The notes beneath the pieces were generated by a model that had not been told where the DNA came from, ran no database searches, and was given only the letters and a program-made list of their open reading frames with translations. Positions 1 through 8,872 of a stretch of DNA of 64,000 nucleotides are shown one piece after another. The position numbers and the translations under genes are program-made. Origin of the DNA: DAIQNV01 sp038748775 (lineage in GTDB: Bacteria; Planctomycetota; Phycisphaerae; Phycisphaerales; UBA1924); assembly GCA_038748775.1 (NCBI GenBank), contig JBCDIT010000010.1, positions 118,324-182,323 of the forward strand. Direction: 5' to 3'. Each line of letters begins with the position of its first letter. The first letter of the stretch is position 1.

Positions 1-2274
1 GGTGCGCCGGCCTCGCCTCTGCCGGCGGTCACAGGGATCGATCTTCGCTACCGCGTTGGTGACGGGCCGATGCAGACCGTGTCGATGTCGAACCTCGGCG
101 GGTTCATCTGGGGGCGGAACCTGCCCGACGTATCGGCTGGTGATGAGGTGTCGTATTCGTTCGTGAAGACGGTTGGTATCGAACCGGTCGATACCGCGTG
201 GTTCGAGCGGACCCTCGGCGAGGCGGCGCCCGCGCTTCCGACCGAGCCGATCGAGACCGTCGCCGGTTTGCGTTTCCGCGACCGACACGAGAACGAGTGG
301 CGATTCGACCATTACCCCGCCGGATACGACGTCGGGCGCACGTTCGACTTGAACATCGTCGACCGAGGCGATCGGCTCGATATCGAACTCACCACCGCGC
401 CTCAGGTGCCGGTGAACGCGATCGACATCAAGTGGTACAACCAATCGGGCGAGGTCGGTTTCTGCGATCGGAACATCTCCGCCATCAGCCAGCGCATGAA
501 TGGTGGTGGGGGGACGTTCACCTCGACGATCGGCAACCTAGTTTATGGGCAGAGGGTGGATATCGAGTTCACGCTCCTCGCGTCTCAGACGTACTACAGC
601 GAGTTCATTTACTACTACATGGGCGACGGCAGGCTGCAGAGGGAGACGCAGCACCCGCTCGCCTTCGCCGCCGGTGACGCCTCGATCCCGGTCGTGACCG
701 TGAAACAGTTCGCGTTCAACCAGCACGCGCTCAACCTGCCACCCCAAGAACTCGGAGAGTTCATGGAAGGCAAAGTCGCCTTCGAGACGCGTTGGGATGA
801 CGGGTTGTTGTTCAACCCGCCCACGGCCTTCGATTGTAACGGTGGGCCGGTTGGCTTTGACATGGGGCCCAGCCCGGTGTTCGAGCCGGGGCTGCTCGGT
901 CCTCTGTACACCAACAACTCGTGCATCGAGTGCCACATGCTCGACGGGCGGGGCATGGCGCCGTACTCGAGCAACGACTCACTCGAAGATTACGTGGTCC
1001 GCGTAAGCGTCCCGAGCCAACCGGGCGAAGCTCCGCAGCCGCACCCGTTGTACGGCGTGCAACTCGATACCACGGCGGTTCCGGGGGCCACCCCGGAGGG
1101 CAAAGCCTCGATCCAATGGGAGATCGTCACCGGGACGTTCGACGACGGGACCCCCTATGAGTTGCGCCGACCGACGTATCAGTTCACCGACCTGAAGTAT
1201 GGCCAGATCGGGACGAACATCCCGGGCGAGGCCGCGACGAACACCGCCGGAGGCCCCTACGCCGGCGAAGCCGAGGTCTCGGTCCGAGTCGCACCGATGC
1301 TGATCGGCCTTGGTTTGCTCGAAGCCGTCGATGAGTCAGAGATTCTCGCTTGGGCCGATGACAACGACACGGACGGCGACGGAATCTCCGGCCGGGCGAA
1401 CTTCGTGACCGATCGCGAAACAGGGGATCAGACACTCGGACGCTTCGGATGGAAGGCAGCAGAGCCGGACCTGCGCCAGCAAGCCGCGTCGGCCTTCGCC
1501 CACGATATGGGCATGACGACGACGCTCGTCGGCGACGGCCCGGTTGAAGTCGATGCCCTCGCTCTCGACGAGATGGTCGCGTACCTGAGAGGGCTCGCCG
1601 TCCCGCCGCGTGAGAACTACCTCGATCCCTTGGCTCAGCAGGGTCAACTGCTTTTCGATTCGGCGGGGTGTGTGTCGTGTCACCGACCCGTGCTGCGTAC
1701 TTCTTCAGACGCGGAGTTTGCTCCGTACCGCGATCAAGTCATCCAGCCCTTCACCGACATGTTGCTGCACGACATGGGCGAGGACCTGGCCGATAGCAGA
1801 CCCGAGTTCGATGCGAGCGGGCGCGAGTGGCGGACGCCCCCTCTCTGGGCCATCGGATACGTCGGCCAGGTGCTCGGCACGCCGACGGACCCGTTCGATC
1901 CCAACGGAGACACGGCCCAGCCGAACTACCTCCACGACGGGCGCGCACGATCGCTCATGGAAGCGATCTTGTGGCACGGCGGGGAAGCAGAAGCGGCGAA
2001 GAACGCTGTACTCGCGATGAGCGCTTCCGAACGCGAAGCGTTGATCGAGTACGTGAAGTTCCCGTTCGTCGACCCGGTCACGATCCCGGTACCCGTCGGC
2101 TGCCCGGCCGATATCGCACCTCCGTTCGGCCTTCTCGATCTGGGTGACGTGGACACGTTCATCACTGCGTTCGGCGGACAGGATCTCACCGCCGACATCG
2201 CGCCCCCGTTCGGCGTCCTCGACTTGGACGATGTCGATGCGTTCATCGCATCGTTCCTCTCCGGCTGTCCGTAA
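1..2274 (+). CDS. Exported di-haem DUF1111 oxidoreductase with dockerin-like tail, 5' end missing
   Basis: The frame is open from base 1, so the gene begins before the window; the ATG at 70 is only the first in-frame methionine. Two CxxCH haem c attachment sites are visible, CIECH (bases 922-936) and CVSCH (1669-1683), spaced as in the DUF1111 (thiol oxidoreductase-like) family related to MauG-type di-haem proteins. About 250 residues precede the first haem site; they contain no motif I recognise and may be a beta-rich binding domain. The last ~57 residues hold two copies of the short tail motif DIAPPFGxLDLxDVDxFI, seen in other exported proteins of this window, which suggests export and attachment or sorting. 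Haem ligation implies a periplasmic or surface location. The electron-transfer substrate is unknown. The family call is firm; the physiological role is not. Confidence 0.8.
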   Translation, partial: GAPASPLPAVTGIDLRYRVGDGPMQTVSMSNLGGFIWGRNLPDVSAGDEVSYSFVKTVGIEPVDTAWFERTLGEAAPALPTEPIETVAGLRFRDRHENEWRFDHYPAGYDVGRTFDLNIVDRGDRLDIELTTAPQVPVNAIDIKWYNQSGEVGFCDRNISAISQRMNGGGGTFTSTIGNLVYGQRVDIEFTLLASQTYYSEFIYYYMGDGRLQRETQHPLAFAAGDASIPVVTVKQFAFNQHALNLPPQELGEFMEGKVAFETRWDDGLLFNPPTAFDCNGGPVGFDMGPSPVFEPGLLGPLYTNNSCIECHMLDGRGMAPYSSNDSLEDYVVRVSVPSQPGEAPQPHPLYGVQLDTTAVPGATPEGKASIQWEIVTGTFDDGTPYELRRPTYQFTDLKYGQIGTNIPGEAATNTAGGPYAGEAEVSVRVAPMLIGLGLLEAVDESEILAWADDNDTDGDGISGRANFVTDRETGDQTLGRFGWKAAEPDLRQQAASAFAHDMGMTTTLVGDGPVEVDALALDEMVAYLRGLAVPPRENYLDPLAQQGQLLFDSAGCVSCHRPVLRTSSDAEFAPYRDQVIQPFTDMLLHDMGEDLADSRPEFDASGREWRTPPLWAIGYVGQVLGTPTDPFDPNGDTAQPNYLHDGRARSLMEAILWHGGEAEAAKNAVLAMSASEREALIEYVKFPFVDPVTIPVPVGCPADIAPPFGLLDLGDVDTFITAFGGQDLTADIAPPFGVLDLDDVDAFIASFLSGCP

Positions 2275-2379
2275 CGCACGACAAGCGGCGGCCCGAGGTC
2301 TGGTCCCGCGATCCCACGTGCGAACGGGCGCGGCCACGGCGATCCTTCCATAGCCCGATCAAAGTAGAGCTGGTCGTTG

Positions 2380-2409
2380 ATTGACGAAGCGTCAATGTTT
2401 GACGATACT
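2380..2409 (+). promoter_or_regulatory. Predicted tetR promoter with palindromic operator
   Basis: A perfect inverted repeat ATTGACG-AAG-CGTCAAT lies at 2380-2396. Its TTGACG half (2381-2386) also reads as a -35 box, followed 17 nt later by GATACT (2404-2409) as a -10 box. The ATG at 2415 is 5 nt after the -10, so transcription would begin at or next to the start codon (leaderless mRNA). The same palindrome at the same distance precedes the efflux adaptor at 3195, so both are probably bound by the TetR protein encoded at 2415. Confidence 0.65.
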
Positions 2410-2414
2410 TCAGC

Positions 2415-3140
2415 ATGGTGACCGCGGCCCGGCGACAACGCGAACTGCTCGCCCGTGAGAGGCTCATCCTCGATACCGCGAGGCGGATGCTCGCCGAGCG
2501 CGGGTACCTGGGCCTCAACATGGACCGCATTGCTGAGGCGATCGAGTATTCCAAGGGGACGATCTACCAGCACTTCTCGTCCAAAGAAGATCTCATCGCC
2601 GCTCTGTGCAACGACACCGCAGAGGCGAGAGCCGGGATGTTCCGCCAAGCCGCGGCGTTCGACGGCAAGACCCGCGAGAGGGTTCTCGCGATCGGGATCG
2701 CTGACGCGATCTTTATCAAGCGTCACCCCGATCACTTCGCGGTCGAGAGCATTCTCGATCTCGAGTCGATCGTCGGTAAAATCACCGAAGAGCGCCGTGA
2801 AAAGTGGATACGCACGAAGACGGAGATGATGGATGTTCTCAAGGGCATCGTCGGGGATGCCATCGCGGCCGGCGACCTTCATATCCGCAACGATCTTCCG
2901 CTCTGTGCTCCGCTTTACGGATTGTGGACTCAGTCTGTCGGTCACTACCGCATCATCTCCAGTGATCCCCTGGAACCTTTCGAGGGGATCGATCTCCACG
3001 CGATTCTCTGGAACAACTACAACATGATGCTCGACGGCTACGGCTGGAAGCCGCTTTCCGCTGAGTGGGACTATCGAGCGTCGGCAGAGTGCATCAGCAA
3101 GACGGTGTTCGGCGAAACCATGTCGATGGGAACCGGTTAG
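2415..3140 (+). CDS. TetR/AcrR-family repressor of the adjacent RND pump
   Basis: The 241-residue protein has an N-terminal TetR helix-turn-helix at about residues 15-60 (NMDRIAEAIEYSKGTIYQHF, then the usual S-K-E-D-L). The C-terminal ligand domain is diverged, as is normal for the family. The gene sits directly upstream of, and on the same strand as, an RND adaptor and permease, the classic arrangement of a local efflux repressor. A palindromic operator overlaps its own -35 region and an equivalent one precedes the adaptor, so autoregulation plus pump repression is the simplest reading. The start is fixed by the predicted promoter just 5 nt upstream, which leaves no room for a leader. The inducing ligand cannot be read from the sequence. 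Confidence 0.88.
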   Translation: MVTAARRQRELLARERLILDTARRMLAERGYLGLNMDRIAEAIEYSKGTIYQHFSSKEDLIAALCNDTAEARAGMFRQAAAFDGKTRERVLAIGIADAIFIKRHPDHFAVESILDLESIVGKITEERREKWIRTKTEMMDVLKGIVGDAIAAGDLHIRNDLPLCAPLYGLWTQSVGHYRIISSDPLEPFEGIDLHAILWNNYNMMLDGYGWKPLSAEWDYRASAECISKTVFGETMSMGTG

Positions 3141-3159
3141 TCTTTTTATTTACCGCAAC

Positions 3160-3188
3160 TTTGACGGTCCGTCAATTCTTGACAATAT
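3160..3188 (+). promoter_or_regulatory. Predicted efflux operon promoter with second TetR operator
   Basis: TTGACG-GTC-CGTCAA (3161-3175; flanking T on both sides) repeats the operator seen before tetR. The first half can act as the -35 box, with CAATAT (3183-3188) as a weak -10 after 16 nt. The ATG at 3195 begins 6 nt after the -10, again implying a leaderless transcript. From the first T of the operator to the ATG is 34 nt in both promoters. Confidence 0.65.
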
Positions 3189-3194
3189 CGCGGT

Positions 3195-4337
3195 ATGTGG
3201 GAGAGCGTCGTGAAACTGAGGAGCTTTCTAGTCCGAGTCCTTCCCTCAACCGCAGTGTGTTTGGCATGCGTTGGCGTTCTTGGGGGAATCGGTGTGTTCA
3301 CCGCGCCGACCACCGAGGTCCAACCGCAGGGTGAGCCCCTCGCCGTTCGGGTTGTTCCGGTGCAGTGGGTCGAGCAAATCGACATCACGAGGCGTTTCCT
3401 GGGCGAGGTGCAAGCCCGACAACGCGTCGACCTTTCCTTCGACATCACCGGGACGATCGAGCGGATCGCGTTCGACGAGGGCGACACCGCCACGGCTGGC
3501 GACGTGGTCGCGGTTCTCGATGCCGACCGGCATAAGGCAGATCTGATGCGCCTCCAAGCGTCGGCGCAAGCGGTCGCGTCAGACCTCGAACTCGCGCGCG
3601 TCACTCTGGAGCGTGTTGAGACCACGCTCGCCGCGAATGCCGCGACCGATCAGGAACTCGATGAGGCGTCGAGCGCTGTTCGAACGCTCGAGTCGCGCCT
3701 CGCCGAGGCACAGGCGTCGGTCGCGCGAACTCAGGTCGATCTCGACAAGAGCGTGATCTACGCGCCCTTCGACGCCCTCGTCGCGCGCAGGCGAGCGGAC
3801 GTTGGCTCGCTGGCGGGCCCGGGCACCGTGGTCGTTTCGCTTCTGGAGCGAACCGAGCCTGAGGTTCGAGTCGGCGTCACACCGAGGCTCGTCCTGGCGA
3901 AGGGTGATGCAGTCGGAGTAAAGATCCGTGGGCGAACACACCACGCCGATGTCATCGGCGTGCTGCCTGAGATCGATCGCATCACCCGCACCGCCGAGGT
4001 TCGGCTTGCGATCGATGGGGTCCTCGGGGGAGAGGTGCGCGACGGGGACCCTGCGGAAATCGAAGTCGTCTCATCGGTCAAAGAACAAGGGTTGTGGGTT
4101 CCGTTCGCCGCGTTGACCCAGAGCGTCCGTGGGCTGTGGGCTTTGTACGTCGCGGCCCCGATGGGTGAGAACAGTTGGCAACTCGAACGCCGCGAAGTCG
4201 AAGTCGTTCGCCCCGGAGACGGGCGGGCGTTCGTCCGGGGAGCTGTGGAGACCGGCGAACTCGTCGTGATCGACGGAAAGCACCGGATCGTCCCCGGATT
4301 GGCCGTCCGCCCGATCATCGCAGAGCCGGAGGGTTGA
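3195..4337 (+). CDS. RND efflux periplasmic adaptor subunit (membrane fusion protein)
   Basis: This 380-residue protein carries an N-terminal hydrophobic segment (about residues 15-37), then the biotinyl-lipoyl-like half motif (VDLSFDITGTIERIAFDEGD), a coiled-coil hairpin rich in Leu/Glu/Arg (about 115-185) and the second lipoyl half (YAPFDALVARRRADVGS) before the beta-barrel region. This is the standard HlyD/AcrA-type fold that links an inner-membrane RND pump to an outer-membrane channel. It is followed after 4 nt by the RND permease at 4342. No outer-membrane factor belongs to this unit; the TolC-like protein of the next operon could be shared. The ATG at 3195 is preferred over the GTG at 3210 because it matches the leaderless promoter geometry of tetR. 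Confidence 0.9.
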   Translation: MWESVVKLRSFLVRVLPSTAVCLACVGVLGGIGVFTAPTTEVQPQGEPLAVRVVPVQWVEQIDITRRFLGEVQARQRVDLSFDITGTIERIAFDEGDTATAGDVVAVLDADRHKADLMRLQASAQAVASDLELARVTLERVETTLAANAATDQELDEASSAVRTLESRLAEAQASVARTQVDLDKSVIYAPFDALVARRRADVGSLAGPGTVVVSLLERTEPEVRVGVTPRLVLAKGDAVGVKIRGRTHHADVIGVLPEIDRITRTAEVRLAIDGVLGGEVRDGDPAEIEVVSSVKEQGLWVPFAALTQSVRGLWALYVAAPMGENSWQLERREVEVVRPGDGRAFVRGAVETGELVVIDGKHRIVPGLAVRPIIAEPEG

Positions 4338-4341
4338 ACCG

Positions 4342-7300
4342 ATGGCCGGTTGGTTGACGCTGACGCTTCGAAACCGTCACCTCTTGTGGTTGCTCATCGC
4401 GATCTCATTGGTCGCCGGGCTCTCGACGTTCGCAACGATTCCGAGACTCGAAGACCCTCGGATCGTGAACCGAGGCCCGCTCGTCCTGACGCCCTTCCCC
4501 GGTGCCTCAGCGGAGCGTGTCGAGAGCCTCGTGTCCGATCCGATCGAAACCGCGCTCGAAGAGATCGATGAGATCAAGACCATCGAGTCAACATCGAGGG
4601 CCGGGATCTCGGTGATCTCGATCGAGTTGCTCGACCGAATCGAAGCGGGCGAGAACCTCGAGGTGTTCAGCGAGATCCGCGACAAATTGCGCGATATCGA
4701 GTCCGATCTCCCCCCGGGCGCGGGCGCGCCCGACTTCGACGATAAACGTGACGCCGTCGCGTACACGCTTGTGCTTTCGGTCGGGAGCCGGGGGGAGCGT
4801 GGCCAGTCGATCGGAGTCATCTCGCGTCAAGCCGAGGAACTCGCCGATCGCCTCAGGCAAGTCCCGAGCACCGAACTCGTTCGCGTGTTCGGGGGTGCCC
4901 AGGAGGAGATCCGTGTGCGGCTCGACGGCGTCGAAGCGGCCTCGATGGGGCTCAGTGCTGTCGCGATCGCGAGGCTGATCGACCAGGCCGATTCCCGCTC
5001 GAGCGCCGGCATCGTCCGGGGTTCAACGAGCGACGTGCTCATCGAGGTCACCGGAGAGCTCAACTCACTCGAGAGAATCGCGTCGATCCCGCTCCGCGAA
5101 GGCGAGGGCGGCCGGGTCATCCGGTTGAGCGACGTGGCGACGATCGAGCGGGGCATACGGACGCCGGTCGAGACGATGGCGTTCTCGGATTCGAATCGGG
5201 GGGTGCTCGTTGCCGCGAGGATGTCATCTGAAGCGCAGGCCGAGGCGTGGGCGGCACAAGCGGGGCTCGTCGCCGATGAGTTTCAGTCGGAGCGAGCCGG
5301 AGTCGAGGTCGCCCGCGTCTTCGAACAAACGGCCTACACCACCGATCGGCTGAACGAACTTGGCGCGAACTTGCTCGCCGGTGCTGGGGTCATCCTTGTT
5401 GTGGTCTGGCTCACGATGGGGATTCGCCAGGCGTTCATTATCGGCGCCGCCCTGCCCCTTGTTGTTTCGCTCACCGTGACATTGATCCAGATGAGCGGGA
5501 ACAGTCTCCACCAGATGTCGGTCTTCGGGATGATCATCGCGCTCGGTCTCCTGATCGACAACGCGATCGTCGTCACCGATGAGGTCACCGCACGCCGTCG
5601 CAACGGCGCCGGCCAGGTCGAAGCGATGGGTGGCACCGTTCGCCATCTCGCCGGTCCGCTTGGGGCTTCAACGCTCACCACAGTCCTCGCGTTCGCCCCG
5701 ATTCTCTTGCTCCCAGGGAGCGGCGGAGACTTCGTCGGGTCGATCGGGCAGAGCGTGATCTACGCGGTCGTCGTTTCGTTCTTCGTCTCGCTCTCGATCA
5801 TCGCAGCTCTCGCCGGTCTCTTCGTTTCCATCAAACCCCAGGGCGAACGACGCTGGTGGATCGACGGGATCGGCAGCGCCCGTTTGGCGCGCGTCGTCGA
5901 AGCTGCGTTCAAGAACTTGTTCAAACGACCTGTCGCCGCGATCGCGCTCGCCGCCGTTCTCCCTCTCACCGGGTTTGTACTCGCGAGAACGCTGGGCAAC
6001 CAGTTCTTCCCACCGGTCGACCGGGACATGTTCCACGTACAGGTTTGGCTCCCAAGCGAATCGTCGCTGGAGAGAACCGCCTTGGAGGCCGAGCGTGCCG
6101 ATGAGATCATCGCGTCGTTCGAGGGCGTCGAGCGGACCCACTGGCTCGTAGGAGGGAGCTACCCGAGCGTCTGGTACAACCTCATCATGGATAAAGACGC
6201 GATGCCGTCCTACGCGCACGGCATCGTCGACACGACCTCGGCGCGAATGACAAAGTCCATTGTGCCCAGGCTTCAAGCCGAGCTCGACGCAAGGCTCCCA
6301 GGCGCTCAGGTCGTCGTGCGTTCGTTTGGCCAGGGCCCGCCGGTGGTCGCCGATGTCGAGTACCGGGTAAGCGGGCCCGACCTATTGACTTTGCAAGAAC
6401 TCGGTGAGGCCTTTCGTGTAAGGCTCCAAGCCCACCCCGATGTCCTCCACACCCAGATGACGATGGAGCGGGCCGAGCCGAAGCTCTGGTTCGACGTCGA
6501 TGAACAGCAAGCCCGTCTCGCTGGGCTGACCCTCAACGAGATCTCGTCTCAGCTGGAGGCCGCGTACGAAGGCGTGACCGGGGGGGAGGTCATCGAAGAT
6601 CTCGAGGAGATGCCGGTCCGCGTCTCGTTCGACGAAGACGCGAGGGGCCGGCTTGCGACGATCGCGTCGACGCGTGTCATGAGTTCAGCCGGAACCACCA
6701 TCGCACTCCCCGCGCTCGCCGAACCCGCCTTGAGGCCCGAACGGGGAGCGATCACGAGGTACAACGGATCGCGTGCGAACACGGTCAAGGCATACACCCG
6801 CGCCGGAGCCCTGCCGATCGACATCGGAGAGAGTGTCCTCGCAGAAATTACTCAGAACGGTCCCGAGCTCCCGCCCGGGTACACGATCAGCGTTGGCGGT
6901 GCGTCAGAACAGAACGACGACGCGACGGGCAATCTCGCGAAGTACGCCCCCGTGCTCGTCGTCCTCATGATCGCCACGCTCATCCTCACGTTCCGAAGCA
7001 TTCTGCTCGCGGCCGTCTTGGGATGCGTCGCCCTGATGTCGGTCGGGTTGGCGCTCCTTTCGACGTGGACGATCTCGTTCCCGGTGAGCTTCAACACGAT
7101 TCTCGGAACGCTCGGGCTCATCGGCGTCGCGCTGAACGACAGCATCGTTGTTGTTGCATCACTCAGAGAACACCCCACGGCAAAGCTGGGCGATCCCCGC
7201 GGTATCGCCGAAGCCATCATGGGGTGTCTCAGGCATGTCATCTCCACAACGCTGACCACGATCGGCGGCTTCCTCCCGTTGCTCTTGTTCGTAGGAGGAG

Positions 7301-7506
7301 ATTTCTGGCCGTCGCTCGCGATCGTGATGGCCGGGGGCATCACCGGCGCGACTCTTCTCGCCGTGCTCTTCGTCCCCGCGGCGTTCAGGCTCATTGTGAT
7401 GGGTGGGGCACGCTTCCGTGGCCAACCATTCACGGGGCGCGAATCGACGCGAGGTAGCAACGATGGTGCGGCACTCCGGGTGTCCGCGATGGCCACCGGG
7501 GCGTGA
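4342..7506 (+). CDS. RND efflux transporter permease (first pump)
   Basis: The 1054-residue length and the two-fold architecture (one TM helix, large periplasmic loop, block of TM helices, repeated) are those of AcrB/MexB-type proton-driven transporters. TM4 carries GLLIDNAIVV, with one aspartate in the proton-relay position followed by Asn, a common variant in RND pumps other than the AcrB type, which has two adjacent Asp. The corresponding TM10 segment reads GLIGVALNDSIVVVA. The gene starts 4 nt after the adaptor stop and is surely co-transcribed with it under the TetR operator. Substrate class cannot be assigned. The C-terminal tail after the last helix is short, polar and unremarkable. 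Confidence 0.92.
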   Translation: MAGWLTLTLRNRHLLWLLIAISLVAGLSTFATIPRLEDPRIVNRGPLVLTPFPGASAERVESLVSDPIETALEEIDEIKTIESTSRAGISVISIELLDRIEAGENLEVFSEIRDKLRDIESDLPPGAGAPDFDDKRDAVAYTLVLSVGSRGERGQSIGVISRQAEELADRLRQVPSTELVRVFGGAQEEIRVRLDGVEAASMGLSAVAIARLIDQADSRSSAGIVRGSTSDVLIEVTGELNSLERIASIPLREGEGGRVIRLSDVATIERGIRTPVETMAFSDSNRGVLVAARMSSEAQAEAWAAQAGLVADEFQSERAGVEVARVFEQTAYTTDRLNELGANLLAGAGVILVVVWLTMGIRQAFIIGAALPLVVSLTVTLIQMSGNSLHQMSVFGMIIALGLLIDNAIVVTDEVTARRRNGAGQVEAMGGTVRHLAGPLGASTLTTVLAFAPILLLPGSGGDFVGSIGQSVIYAVVVSFFVSLSIIAALAGLFVSIKPQGERRWWIDGIGSARLARVVEAAFKNLFKRPVAAIALAAVLPLTGFVLARTLGNQFFPPVDRDMFHVQVWLPSESSLERTALEAERADEIIASFEGVERTHWLVGGSYPSVWYNLIMDKDAMPSYAHGIVDTTSARMTKSIVPRLQAELDARLPGAQVVVRSFGQGPPVVADVEYRVSGPDLLTLQELGEAFRVRLQAHPDVLHTQMTMERAEPKLWFDVDEQQARLAGLTLNEISSQLEAAYEGVTGGEVIEDLEEMPVRVSFDEDARGRLATIASTRVMSSAGTTIALPALAEPALRPERGAITRYNGSRANTVKAYTRAGALPIDIGESVLAEITQNGPELPPGYTISVGGASEQNDDATGNLAKYAPVLVVLMIATLILTFRSILLAAVLGCVALMSVGLALLSTWTISFPVSFNTILGTLGLIGVALNDSIVVVASLREHPTAKLGDPRGIAEAIMGCLRHVISTTLTTIGGFLPLLLFVGGDFWPSLAIVMAGGITGATLLAVLFVPAAFRLIVMGGARFRGQPFTGRESTRGSNDGAALRVSAMATGA

Positions 7507-7569
7507 CGAATTGACCTCTTACCGACCCTGACACTCAAACTTGGGAGTCTGAACACGCTGGGCGGGGTG

Positions 7570-7585
7570 ACCCAAGTCGTTGGGT
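7570..7585. promoter_or_regulatory. Inverted repeat between the two RND operons
   Basis: ACCCAA-gtcg-TTGGGT is a perfect 6-bp inverted repeat 64 nt after the first pump's stop and 94 nt before the second adaptor. No T-run follows on either strand, so it may be an operator or a weak Rho-independent terminator. The TTGACGnnnCGTCAA operator of the first pump is not present here, which suggests the second operon is regulated separately. Confidence 0.3.
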
Positions 7586-7678
7586 AGTGTGATGCCTGGG
7601 CCGTCCAGATGCGTCGAGTGTCACACACGCGGCGTGACGCCCAAGGCGTTTGGTCGTTAAGCTCCGCTCGAAAGGGCG

Positions 7679-8872
7679 GTGAACACAGTGACTGTATCCC
7701 GATGGCGTTTCCTCATTCGTCCTATGGCGGTCATTCCCGTCGCGGTCGTTGTCGGCTGTGATCAAGGCCCCGTCGCCGAGGCTCCGGAAGCGCCACCTCC
7801 CAGGGAGGTGAGGGTGGCCCCGGTGGTCGTCTCCGACATCCCGGTGGAGTACGAATTCGTGGGCCGCACCGAGAGCTCGCGGCGCGTCGAGATCAGGGCA
7901 CGAGTGTCGGGCTACCTCGACGAGATCGCCTACGAGGAAGGTGAATTCGTCAACGAAGACCAGACGCTCTTCAAGCTCGATCCTTCGCCCTTCCAAGCGG
8001 CGCTCCGTGCCGCGAAAGCCGAACTCGCCCAGCAGCAAGCCCGACTCGACAACGCAGAGGCCCTGCTCGCTCGGATCGAGCCCCTCGCAGCGGCGGACGC
8101 CGTTTCCGACAAGGAACTCGACGACGCACGCGATAGCGTCCGCGAATCCGCCGCGGCGGTCGAGGCCGCCGCGGCCGGGGTGTTCGAGGCTGAACTCGAC
8201 CTGAGCTATACGACCATCATCTCGCCGGTGACGGGGCTCACCGGTGAGGCCACGGAACGCGAGGGGGCCTACATCGCCGTCGGCAGTGATCCGCTGACCT
8301 ATGTCGCCAGGATCGACCCGATGTGGGTCGAATTCAGCATCACCGAGTCACAGCTTTTGCGAGGGCAAAGCGAGGAAAGAAGCGGCTCGATCCAGTACCC
8401 AGCGGACAGAGCGTTCGATGTCTTCATCGAACTTTCCGATGGTACCGTCGTGCCGAACCCCGGTCGCATTTCGTTCGCAGACGCTTCGGTAAGCACAAGC
8501 ACTGGGTCTGTGCTCTTCCGTGCGGTGATTCCCAACCCGCAACAGTCGCTCCGACCCGGGCAGTACGTCCGGGTGTTTGTCCGTGGCGCGTATCGACCGG
8601 ATGCGATGGCCGTTCCGCAGACCGCGGTCCTTGAAGGGCCCAAAGGGGCGTTCGTGTGGACCGTCGGTGATGACGGGACCGCCGAGCAGCGTCCGGTGAC
8701 CACCGGCCCCTGGCACGGCGATGCCTGGATCATCGAAGACGGGCTTCGCCTCGACGATCGGGTGCTCGTGAGCGGGCTCGTCGGCATGCGGCCTCAGACC
8801 CCGCTCCGCATCATCGGTGAGGGTGTCCCCGAGGCGCCGGCCGACGCAGCCCCCGGGGACCCGTCGTCGTGA
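7679..8872 (+). CDS. RND efflux periplasmic adaptor, lipoprotein (AcrA/MexA-like)
   Basis: This 397-residue adaptor begins at a GTG and has a lipoprotein signal: a hydrophobic run ending in VVVGC gives a lipobox with the acylated Cys near residue 27. The lipoyl half-motif RRVEIRARVSGYLDEIAYEE and the hairpin region (about 100-170) fit the AcrA/MexA subgroup that partners HAE1-type RND pumps; the C-terminal barrel includes RPGQYVRVFVRG. Its stop codon overlaps the GTG of the RND permease by 2 bases (GTGA), so the two are translationally coupled. With the permease and the TolC-like protein it forms a complete tripartite pump that should expel hydrophobic or amphiphilic compounds across both membranes. 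Confidence 0.92.
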   Translation: MNTVTVSRWRFLIRPMAVIPVAVVVGCDQGPVAEAPEAPPPREVRVAPVVVSDIPVEYEFVGRTESSRRVEIRARVSGYLDEIAYEEGEFVNEDQTLFKLDPSPFQAALRAAKAELAQQQARLDNAEALLARIEPLAAADAVSDKELDDARDSVRESAAAVEAAAAGVFEAELDLSYTTIISPVTGLTGEATEREGAYIAVGSDPLTYVARIDPMWVEFSITESQLLRGQSEERSGSIQYPADRAFDVFIELSDGTVVPNPGRISFADASVSTSTGSVLFRAVIPNPQQSLRPGQYVRVFVRGAYRPDAMAVPQTAVLEGPKGAFVWTVGDDGTAEQRPVTTGPWHGDAWIIEDGLRLDDRVLVSGLVGMRPQTPLRIIGEGVPEAPADAAPGDPSS

